NCBI RefSeq assembly: GCF_016907955.1
Contig: NZ_JAFBCX010000001.1
Span: forward strand, 558,001-622,000
Reading direction: 5' to 3'
Length of the DNA: 64,000 nt
DNA from: Lentzea nigeriaca
GTDB taxonomy: Bacteria > Actinomycetota > Actinomycetes > Mycobacteriales > Pseudonocardiaceae
Shown here one piece after another: positions 49,341 to 64,000 of the stretch. Made by a program: the position numbers and the translations under genes. Within the stretch, counting starts at the first letter, position 1. Each line of letters opens with the position of its first letter. The notes under the pieces were generated by a model. The model saw nothing but the letters and a program-made list of their open reading frames with translations, ran no database searches and was not told where the DNA came from.

Positions 49341-50363
49341 TCAGGCGACGATGCCCTCGATCTCCACGAGGAGATCGGCGCGGCACACGTCGACGTTCAG
49401 GTACTGGATGCGAGCGTTCGGGGAGAAACGCTCCTCGCACATCTCGCGCACGGCCGGGATGTCGGAGCGGTGACGGACGTAGACCTTGATGTTGTCGAGG
49501 TTCAGCAAGGAATTGCCCTGGACGATCTCGTAACCGGCCAGGTTCTCGTCGGAAATGAGGTGCTCGATGTTGTCCAGCGACAGCTTCACCTGTGCCGCGA
49601 TGTCGCCGTGGTGCAGCGTCTCGTGCCCGCGGATACTGGCGGTGCCGGCCACGTAGATCTGCCCTGACCTGCGGTCGGTGTGCGTGGTGGCGAGGTAGGT
49701 GGCCCGCGCGAACTTGGGCGGGCGCGGGCCGTACTGCCGCGGGTAGTGGTAGGCGGCCATCTGCTTGGAGTTCTCCACCGACGTCAGCGCGGCGGAGCGG
49801 GAGGCGAGGAAGTAGAACGCGATCCCGCCGCCCAGCGAGCCGATTCCGGTCGCGCTCGGCACCTCCGAGTCGCCGAAGCAGAAGAGCTCGAACGCCTCCG
49901 CGCGGCCCTTGCAGAAGTCCCGGTAGATCTCGAGGCCCTCGGCGTTGTCGGCGTTGATGTCGTTGATGAAGTTCCACATGCGGAAGCAGTTCTTGTAACC
50001 GAGGGTGTCCATCAGGTCCAGCGCCGCGACGTAGGCCGCGCGGGTGTCCTCGGTGTAGCGGCCCGTCGGGGCGATGCGGCCGGCGACGAGCAGGTACTCG
50101 CCGTCGTGGGCGTAAACGATTCCGTGGTGCTCGCCCGTCTCGACCGGGCGGCTGGTCGTCCACACCTCCGCGAATGCCTCGCCGAGGTCGGCGGCCATGT
50201 GCAGGTTCAGCGTCAGAAGGCCATTTTCCACACGCGGGTCCGTGCACTCGGTGGTGTAGTTGACGACTCCGAGAACGTTTTCGGTGGCCGCGATCTCGCT
50301 GACTTCGGTCAGGCCGGTGAACACGGAGCCTGGGAGGTCCACCGTCTGCTGCGCCTGAGTCAT
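49341..50363 (-). CDS. Chorismatase, Hyg5-type (3-hydroxybenzoate synthase)
   Basis: 340 aa, RapK/FkbO/Hyg5/XanB2 family. These enzymes cleave pyruvate from chorismate. FkbO/RapK yield a dihydroxycyclohexadiene carboxylate, whereas Hyg5-type enzymes yield 3-hydroxybenzoate. The protein has Gly240 (YVAGTASIRGHET), Cys327 and Glu334 (VDVCRADLLVEIEG). As I recall, Gly240 and Cys327 in Hyg5 are the residues that distinguish the 3-HBA type. The full-length numbering agrees with Hyg5. Family landmarks also include GDSEVPSATGIGSLGGGIAF and WNFINDIN. GGAGGGG precedes ATG 50363. The gene is first in the starter operon and divergent from the PKS that bears the loading domain. The alternative, an FkbO-like product, is less likely given Cys327. 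Confidence 0.94.
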   Translation of the reverse strand: MTQAQQTVDLPGSVFTGLTEVSEIAATENVLGVVNYTTECTDPRVENGLLTLNLHMAADLGEAFAEVWTTSRPVETGEHHGIVYAHDGEYLLVAGRIAPTGRYTEDTRAAYVAALDLMDTLGYKNCFRMWNFINDINADNAEGLEIYRDFCKGRAEAFELFCFGDSEVPSATGIGSLGGGIAFYFLASRSAALTSVENSKQMAAYHYPRQYGPRPPKFARATYLATTHTDRRSGQIYVAGTASIRGHETLHHGDIAAQVKLSLDNIEHLISDENLAGYEIVQGNSLLNLDNIKVYVRHRSDIPAVREMCEERFSPNARIQYLNVDVCRADLLVEIEGIVA

Positions 50364-50628
50364 GGGAATGCCCCTCCGAGGAGTACGTAAAACGTGTGGC
50401 GGAAAAGAACCGGCTTTTGTGCGGGCTTCTCTGCCGGGCCGGTGGTCAAAGATTAGCCACCGGTGCTGCTCCGCAAAACTCCTCGACCGGGGGAAAGGAC
50501 TTCAGGGCGCGAGGATAGGGGGGTCCTAGGGGGGTGCTAGGGGATTTCCTACTTACTGCGCAGATGAGGCCGAGGCTAGCATCGCTCGAGGTGCACGTCG
50601 TCGCCGGTAAATAGGGAGCGCTGTCGGG
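50364..50628. promoter_or_regulatory. Divergent promoter region, starter-unit operon / loading PKS
   Basis: 265 bases between the chorismatase and loading-PKS start codons must hold both promoters. Around 50511-50543 TAGGGG repeats three times at 11-base spacing (TAGGGGGGTCC, TAGGGGGGTGC, TAGGGGATTTC), so all copies face the same side of the helix. A candidate PAS-LuxR operator overlaps the last copy. TAGCAT (about 50576) is a possible -10 box for the PKS. GGGAG ten bases before ATG 50629 is the only SD. Confidence 0.6.
50537..50552. promoter_or_regulatory. Candidate PAS-LuxR (PimM/AmphRIV/FscRI-type) operator
   Basis: CTAGGGGATTTCCTAC agrees with the published PimM-class consensus CTVGGGAWWTCCCBAG at 13 of 16 positions and keeps its dyad character. 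These regulators are the conserved activators of polyene clusters, and their sites usually overlap the -35 region of biosynthetic promoters. No PAS-LuxR gene is in the window, so the regulator would have to be encoded outside. Confidence 0.5.
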
Positions 50629-58416
<7,788 letters not shown>

Positions 58417-58452
58417 AAGCAGTGTTTGCCCGCACGAAATGAGGACGGACCA

Positions 58453-61400
58453 GTGCAGGAAGAGCAGCAGGACAAGGTTGCCGACTACCTGAGGCGAGTC
58501 ACGGTCGAGTTGCGCCGGACTCGTGAACGCGTCCTCGAGCTGGAGCAGAAGCACAGCGAGCCCATCGCGATCGTGGGCATGTCGTGCCGCTTCCCCGGCG
58601 GGGTGGTCACTCCCGAGCAGCTGTGGGACGTCGTGTCCTCCGAACGCGACGTGGTCTCGCCGTTCCCCTCGGACCGCGGCTGGGACCTGTCGGCATTGCG
58701 CGCGGGTGCTTCGCTGGCTTCCGAGGGCGGCTTCCTTTCCGACCTGGCTTCGTTCGACGCCGACTTCTTCGGCATCTCGCCGCGCGAGGCCCTGGGCATG
58801 GACCCGCAGCAGCGCATGATGCTGGAGCTCACCTGGGAGGCCCTGGAGCGTTCGGGCCTCGACCCTTCGGCTCTGCGCGGCTCGCCGACCGGCGTCTTCG
58901 TCGGCACGAACGGCCAGGACTACGCGGACCTGGTGTCGGTGGACGGCGACGGGCACGCCTCCACCGGCCTCATCGCGTCCGTGCTCTCCGGCCGTCTCTC
59001 CTACACGTTCGGCTTCGAAGGTCCCGCGGTCTCCGTCGACACGGCCTGCTCTTCCTCCTCCGTCGCCATGCACCTGGCCATGCAGGCGCTGCGTTCGGGC
59101 GAATGCTCTCTCGCTCTGGCCGGCGGCGTCACGATCATGGCCACGCCGCACGCGTTCGTGGAGTTCACACTGCAGCGCGGTCTGGCCGCCGACGGCCGCT
59201 GCAAGGCCTTCTCCGACTCCGCCGACGGTGTCGGCTGGTCCGAGGGCGCGGGCATGCTCGTCCTCGAACGCCTCTCCGACGCGGTCGCGAACGGCCACCA
59301 CGTCCTGGGCCTGCTGCGCGGCTCTGCCGTCAACCAGGACGGCGCCTCGAACGGCCTGACCGCCCCGAACGGCCCGTCGCAGCAACGCGTGATCCGCGCG
59401 GCCCTGGCGTCGGCGGGTCTGTCCCCTTCGGACGTCGACGCCGTCGAAGCCCACGGCACCGGCACCACTCTGGGCGACCCGATCGAAGCCGCGGCGCTGA
59501 TCGCGACCTACGGCCAGGACCGCTCGGTTCCCCTGTACATCGGCTCGATCAAGTCGAACATCGGGCACACGCAGGCAGCGGCGGGCGTGGCCTCGGTGAT
59601 CAAGGCCGTGCAGGCGATGCGGCACGGCGTCCTGCCGCGCACCCTGCACGTCACGGAGCCGTCCTCCCACGTCGACTGGTCCGCGGGTGCCGTCTCCCTG
59701 CTGACCTCCGCCACGCCGTGGCCCGCGGTGGACCGGCCGCGGCGGATCGGCATCTCGTCGTTCGGCGTCTCCGGCACCAACTCGCACCTGATCGTGGAGG
59801 CCCCGGCTCCGGCCAGCCGGAATCTGTCAGGCCCGGAATCAGCAGACCCGGAATTGTCAGACCTGCCTGAGATGATTGGGATGGGGGGTGTTTCCCCCCA
59901 AGGAGCCGGCCAATCGGGATCGATTCCGAGCATGCCGTCGCCGGACTCGGCCATGCCCATACCGTGGCCGGTGTCGGCCAAGTCGGAGAAGGCGCTGGAC
60001 GGCCAGATCGCCCGGCTGGCGGACGTGAGCGGCGACCCGAAGGACATCGGCTACTCGCTCTCGTTGCGCGCGCAGTTCGACCATCGCGCCGTGCTCCTCG
60101 ATGGCGCCGAGATCGCGCGCGGCACCGCCACGGAGAAACCGCTCGCGATGCTGTTCACCGGCCAGGGCTCGCAGCACCTCGGCATGGGCCGCGAACTCTA
60201 CGAGGCGTTCCCGGCGTTCCGCGAGGCGTTCGACGAGGTCGCCCAGCACCTGGACGTCCGACCAACCATGTGGGGCGACGACCCCGAAGCGCTGAACCAG
60301 ACCGGCGCCGCGCAGCCCGCGATCTTCGCACTGCAGGTCGCCCTCCACCGTCTCCTGAAGGAGTTCGGCGTCAAGGCCGACCACGTCGCGGGCCACTCGA
60401 TCGGCGAGATCGCCGCGGCCCACATCGCGGGCGTGTTCAGCCTCGAAGACGCCGCCAAGCTCGTCCGCGAACGCGCCCGCCTCATGCAGGCACTGCCGCG
60501 GAACGGCGTGATGATCGCGCTGCAAGCCACCGAAGCCGAAGTCACCCCGCACCTGACCTCCGGCGTGTCGATCGCCGCGATCAACGGGCCGAGCAGCGTC
60601 GTCATCGCGGGCGTCGAAGAGGAAGCCCGAGCCGTCATCGCGAGGTTCGACGGCCGCAAGACCAAACAGCTCCCGGTGAGCCACGCCTTCCACTCGCCGC
60701 TGATGGACCCGATGCTCGACGACTTCCGTGCGGCCATCGCGGACCTGACCTTCACCGCCCCCACCATTCCCGGCCTGGGCGACGTCGCGAACGCCGAGTA
60801 CTGGGTCCGCCACGTCCGCGACACCGTCCGCTTCCACGACACCGTGACCGGCCTGGGTGACAAGCGGTTCCTGGAGATCGGCCCCGACGGCGTGCTGTCC
60901 GCGCTGGTCGACGGTGGCATCCCGACGCTGCGCAAGGACCGCCCCGAACCCACCGCCTTCCTCACCGCACTCGCCCGACTGCACGTCGAAGGCACCGCCG
61001 TCGACTGGACGCCGTTCCACGAGGGCGGCCACCGGATCGACCTGCCGACGTACGCGTTCCAGCGCCAGCGTTTCTGGCCGTCGACCGTGAAGAACGCCGA
61101 CGCGTCCGGCCTCGGCCTCACCGCCGTCGGTCACCCGCTGCTCGGCGCGGCGGTCGAGCTCGCCGACGGCCAGGGCGTCCTGTTCACCAGCAGACTGTCC
61201 AGCGCCACCCAGCCGTGGCTCGCGGACCACGTCGTCGGCGGCCGGACCCTGTTCCCCGGCACGGCTTTCGTCGAACTCGCGTTGCGCGCGGCCGACGAGC
61301 TCGGCCTGAACCGCCTCGACGAACTGACGCTGTCGGCACCGCTGGTCCTCAACGATCCGGTGCAGCTCCAGGTCGCGGTGGGCGCGCCCGACGACACCGG

Positions 61401-64000
61401 ACGCCGTTCCATCGCCGTGTACTCACGCCTCGACCCCGACACCCCGTGGCTCGAGCACTGCACCGGCTACCTCGCGTCCGGCCCCCTTCACCCCGAACCC
61501 GACACCGCCTGGCCGCCCGCCGGTGCGGAACCGGTTGCGCTGGAAGGATTCTACGACCATCTCGCGGACAACGGTTTCACGTACGGACCGGCGTTCCAGG
61601 GCCTGAACGCGGCCTGGAAACTCGGCGACGACATCTACGCCGAGGTCGCCGTCGCCGAGGAGACGGACCGCTACGGCCTGCACCCCGCACTGCTCGACGC
61701 CGCCCTGCACGCCGCCGACCTCAGCACGTCCGATGGTGGCATGCCCTTTGCGTGGCAAGGTGTCTCTTTCCACGCCACTGGCGCTTCCGCACTGCGCGTG
61801 CGCATCCGCCCCCAAGGGGAGTCGTTCGCGGTCACCGCCACCGATCCCAGCGGCACACCTGTCATCTCCGTCGACTCGCTCGTCACACGCCCGATCTCCA
61901 CCGACTCGGGCATCACGCGCGAGGCGTTGTTCCACGTGGACTGGACGCCCGTCGCACTGCCCGCAGAGACCGCCGAAGCCGAGGTGGAGCACGTCGTCTC
62001 CACCGGCTCGCCGATCGAGTCCGCGCACGCCCTGACCGCGCAGGTCTTGGAGCGCCTCCAACAGTGGATCGCCGACGAACGTCAAGATCGGCTCGCGTTC
62101 GTCACCCGTCCCGGCGACCTGGGTGCCGCGGCCGTGTGGGGCCTTGTCCGGTCGGCGCAGACCGAGCACCCCGGCCGGTTCGTGCTGGTCGAGTCCGACG
62201 GCGACGTCCCGGCGGAGGTCTTCGCGCTGGACGAGCCGCAGATCCGCCTGCGCGACGGCCAAGCCCTCGTGCCGCGCCTGGCCCGTCTGGCCCCGGCCAC
62301 CGGATCCTCCTGGCAGGGCAGGGTTCTCATCACCGGCGGCACCGGCGGCCTCGGTCTCGTGATCGCCCGCCACCTCGTCGCCGCGCACGGCGTTCGCGAC
62401 CTCCTGCTCGTCTCACGCCGCGGTGAGGCCGACGTCACTGAGCTGGAAGCGTTGGGCGCCGACGTGATCGTCGAGGCGTGCGACGCCGCCGACCGCGCGG
62501 CACTGGAATCGTTGTTGTCGCGCCACGAGGTCCGCGCCGTCGTGCACACCGCGGGCGTCCTCGACGACGGCATCGTCGAGTCCCTGACGCCCGACCGCGT
62601 GGACACGGTGCTGCGCCCCAAGGTCGACGCCGCCTGGCACCTGCACGAGCTGACCGCGGGCCTCGACGCGTTCGTGGTGTTCTCCTCGGTCGCAGGCACG
62701 ATCGGCACCGCGGGCCAAGCCAACTACGCCGCCGCCAACGCGTTCCTCGACGCCCTGATGGAACACCGCCGCGCGAACGGCCTTCCCGGCACGTCCCTCG
62801 CGTGGGGCCCGTGGATCGCGGGCATGTTGTCCGGCGCCGACGCGGAACGCATGGCACGCACCGGAATCCCCGGCATCACCGTCGAGCAGGGCGTCGAGCT
62901 CTTCGACGCGGCCGCCGGCACAGGCAACGCCGTCCCGGTCCGCCTCGACCTGCCCGTGCTACGCGCCCGCGGCGACATCCCGCCGATGCTGCGCGGCCTG
63001 ATCAAGACCCGCCCGCGCCGCGTGGCCGCCGACACCTCGCTGACGAACCGCCTCGCGCGCCTCGACGAGAACGGTCGCCTGGAAGCGTTGCTGGACCTCG
63101 TGCGCGGCCAGGTCGCCACCGTCCTCGGCCACGCGGGCACCGACGAGATCGACCCCGGCCGCGCGTTCCAGTCCCTCGGCTTCGACTCGCTGACCGCCGT
63201 GGAACTGCGCAACCAGCTCACCACCGTCACGGGCCTGCGCCTGCCCGCGACCCTGATCTTCGACTACCCGAACGCGGGTGTCCTGGCGGGCTACCTCCGC
63301 GACGAACTCTTCGGTTCGGACAAGGCGATTCCGTCCACCGAGGTGCGCTCCGCGGTCTCCGACGACCCGATCGTGATCGTCGGCATGGCCTGCCGCTATC
63401 CCGGAGGCGTGTCGTCGCCGGAAGACCTGTGGCGCCTGGTCGTCGACGGCGTCGACGCCGTGACGGACTTCCCGGTCAACCGCGGCTGGGACGTCGACGC
63501 GCTCTACCACCCGGACCCCGACCACGTCGGCACCTCCTACACCCGCTCGGGCGGCTTCCTGCACGACGCCCCGCTGTTCGACCCGGCGTTCTTCGGCATG
63601 TCCCCGCGCGAAGCCCTCTCCACCGACTCGCAGCAGCGCCTCCTGCTGGAAACCGCCTGGGAGTCCCTGGAACGCGCCGGCGTCGACCCGGTCTCGTTGC
63701 GCGGCAGCGACACCGGCGTGTTCGCCGGCGTCATGTACACCGACTACTCGGTGGTGATCAGCGGCAGCGAGTTCGAGGGCTACCAGAGCATGGGCAGTGC
63801 CGGCACGTTCGCGTCCGGCCGCGTCTCCTACACCTTCGGCTTCGAAGGCCCTGCCGTCACCGTCGACACGGCGTGTTCGTCCTCTTTGGTCGCTCTGCAC
63901 CTGGCGGCCCAAGCTCTGCGCAACGGCGAATGCTCCCTGGCCCTGGCCGGCGGCGTGACGGTGATGTCGACGCCGTCCACGTTCGTCGAGTTCTCCCGCC
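58453..64000 (+). CDS. Type I PKS, 3'-truncated by the window edge (module 2 KS-AT-DH-KR-ACP, module 3 KS start)
   Basis: GTG 58453 follows GAGG nine bases upstream and lies 36 bases after the loading-PKS stop. The frame stays open to the right edge. The N-terminal docking coil (58453-58560) should accept the chain from module 1. Module 2: KS 58560-59810, AT 59960-61085 (GHSIGE, HAFH: malonyl), DH 61110-61900 with intact [10 protein letters not shown] and DAALH, KR 62320-62830 ([11 protein letters not shown], Ser/Tyr/Asn intact), ACP 63080-63310 (GFDSL). So module 2 should leave a double bond, the first of a possible polyene. Module 3: KS from 63366, with [12 protein letters not shown] near 63865; it has TDSQQR where the other KSs read MDPQQR. 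The remainder lies beyond the window. Confidence 0.96.
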   Translation, partial: MQEEQQDKVADYLRRVTVELRRTRERVLELEQKHSEPIAIVGMSCRFPGGVVTPEQLWDVVSSERDVVSPFPSDRGWDLSALRAGASLASEGGFLSDLASFDADFFGISPREALGMDPQQRMMLELTWEALERSGLDPSALRGSPTGVFVGTNGQDYADLVSVDGDGHASTGLIASVLSGRLSYTFGFEGPAVSVDTACSSSSVAMHLAMQALRSGECSLALAGGVTIMATPHAFVEFTLQRGLAADGRCKAFSDSADGVGWSEGAGMLVLERLSDAVANGHHVLGLLRGSAVNQDGASNGLTAPNGPSQQRVIRAALASAGLSPSDVDAVEAHGTGTTLGDPIEAAALIATYGQDRSVPLYIGSIKSNIGHTQAAAGVASVIKAVQAMRHGVLPRTLHVTEPSSHVDWSAGAVSLLTSATPWPAVDRPRRIGISSFGVSGTNSHLIVEAPAPASRNLSGPESADPELSDLPEMIGMGGVSPQGAGQSGSIPSMPSPDSAMPIPWPVSAKSEKALDGQIARLADVSGDPKDIGYSLSLRAQFDHRAVLLDGAEIARGTATEKPLAMLFTGQGSQHLGMGRELYEAFPAFREAFDEVAQHLDVRPTMWGDDPEALNQTGAAQPAIFALQVALHRLLKEFGVKADHVAGHSIGEIAAAHIAGVFSLEDAAKLVRERARLMQALPRNGVMIALQATEAEVTPHLTSGVSIAAINGPSSVVIAGVEEEARAVIARFDGRKTKQLPVSHAFHSPLMDPMLDDFRAAIADLTFTAPTIPGLGDVANAEYWVRHVRDTVRFHDTVTGLGDKRFLEIGPDGVLSALVDGGIPTLRKDRPEPTAFLTALARLHVEGTAVDWTPFHEGGHRIDLPTYAFQRQRFWPSTVKNADASGLGLTAVGHPLLGAAVELADGQGVLFTSRLSSATQPWLADHVVGGRTLFPGTAFVELALRAADELGLNRLDELTLSAPLVLNDPVQLQVAVGAPDDTGRRSIAVYSRLDPDTPWLEHCTGYLASGPLHPEPDTAWPPAGAEPVALEGFYDHLADNGFTYGPAFQGLNAAWKLGDDIYAEVAVAEETDRYGLHPALLDAALHAADLSTSDGGMPFAWQGVSFHATGASALRVRIRPQGESFAVTATDPSGTPVISVDSLVTRPISTDSGITREALFHVDWTPVALPAETAEAEVEHVVSTGSPIESAHALTAQVLERLQQWIADERQDRLAFVTRPGDLGAAAVWGLVRSAQTEHPGRFVLVESDGDVPAEVFALDEPQIRLRDGQALVPRLARLAPATGSSWQGRVLITGGTGGLGLVIARHLVAAHGVRDLLLVSRRGEADVTELEALGADVIVEACDAADRAALESLLSRHEVRAVVHTAGVLDDGIVESLTPDRVDTVLRPKVDAAWHLHELTAGLDAFVVFSSVAGTIGTAGQANYAAANAFLDALMEHRRANGLPGTSLAWGPWIAGMLSGADAERMARTGIPGITVEQGVELFDAAAGTGNAVPVRLDLPVLRARGDIPPMLRGLIKTRPRRVAADTSLTNRLARLDENGRLEALLDLVRGQVATVLGHAGTDEIDPGRAFQSLGFDSLTAVELRNQLTTVTGLRLPATLIFDYPNAGVLAGYLRDELFGSDKAIPSTEVRSAVSDDPIVIVGMACRYPGGVSSPEDLWRLVVDGVDAVTDFPVNRGWDVDALYHPDPDHVGTSYTRSGGFLHDAPLFDPAFFGMSPREALSTDSQQRLLLETAWESLERAGVDPVSLRGSDTGVFAGVMYTDYSVVISGSEFEGYQSMGSAGTFASGRVSYTFGFEGPAVTVDTACSSSLVALHLAAQALRNGECSLALAGGVTVMSTPSTFVEFSR
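59854..59928 (+). repeat. Dispersed linker element, block c
   Basis: TTGTCAGACCTGCCTGAGAT, GATTGGGATGGGG, a GTTTCCCCCC hairpin and TCGGGATCGATTCCG, in the KS-AT linker of module 2. A short partial copy (CTGTCAGGCCCGG) precedes it at 59824. Confidence 0.85.

Overview
The window is 64 kb of GC-rich actinobacterial DNA from the inside of one giant modular type I polyketide synthase (PKS) cluster. PKS genes run off both edges. High GC, Shine-Dalgarno (SD)-led operons and a conserved DUF5997/LysR-like gene pair point to an actinomycete. I suspect a member of Pseudonocardiales, but the sequence alone does not prove the genus.

Layout. (1) 2-36264, + strand: a 5'-truncated PKS, then a four-module PKS, then a one-module PKS ending in a thioesterase. 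These are the last eight modules of the line (the first cut by the edge), with a P450 translationally coupled behind them (36261-37445). (2) 37498-39069: a small secreted protein, a DUF5997 protein and a LysR-effector-domain protein that look unrelated to the pathway. (3) 39066-42890, - strand: a compact operon of glycosyltransferase, sugar aminotransferase, P450 and ferredoxin. It resembles the NysDI/NysDII/NysN/NysM set that adds mycosamine and makes the exocyclic carboxylate of polyene macrolides. (4) 43070-45808, + strand: a large ATP-binding LuxR (LAL) regulator, then about 660 bp of repeat-rich non-coding DNA. (5) 46472-50363, - strand: a chorismate-to-starter operon of Hyg5-type chorismatase, class II DAHP synthase and MhpA-like flavin hydroxylase. 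(6) 50629-64000, + strand: the loading PKS (CoA-ligase-like domain, dead ketoreductase, ACP) with module 1, then a second PKS (module 2 and the start of module 3) leaving the right edge.

How it works together (inference). DAHP synthase feeds the shikimate pathway, and the chorismatase turns chorismate into 3-hydroxybenzoate (3-HBA). The loading ligase activates this and primes the line. All ten acyltransferases seen are malonyl-type. The terminal modules predict C3-OH, C5-OH, C7-CH2, C9-OH, C11-OH, C13-OH, a C15 ketone and C17-OH. That is the polyol/hemiketal pattern of candicidin-class aromatic polyenes, and the 4+1 module split before the thioesterase also matches my recollection of FscE/FscF. 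The best reading is an aromatic mycosaminyl polyene-type macrolide with a meta-hydroxyphenyl instead of a p-aminophenyl head. The genes for most of the polyene, GDP-mannose dehydratase and export would lie outside the window.

Besides the genes, the KS-AT linkers of most modules carry blocks of repeated DNA. These include a dispersed element with an extragenic relative, perfect DnaA-box-like 9-mers, and a 15-bp tandem repeat.
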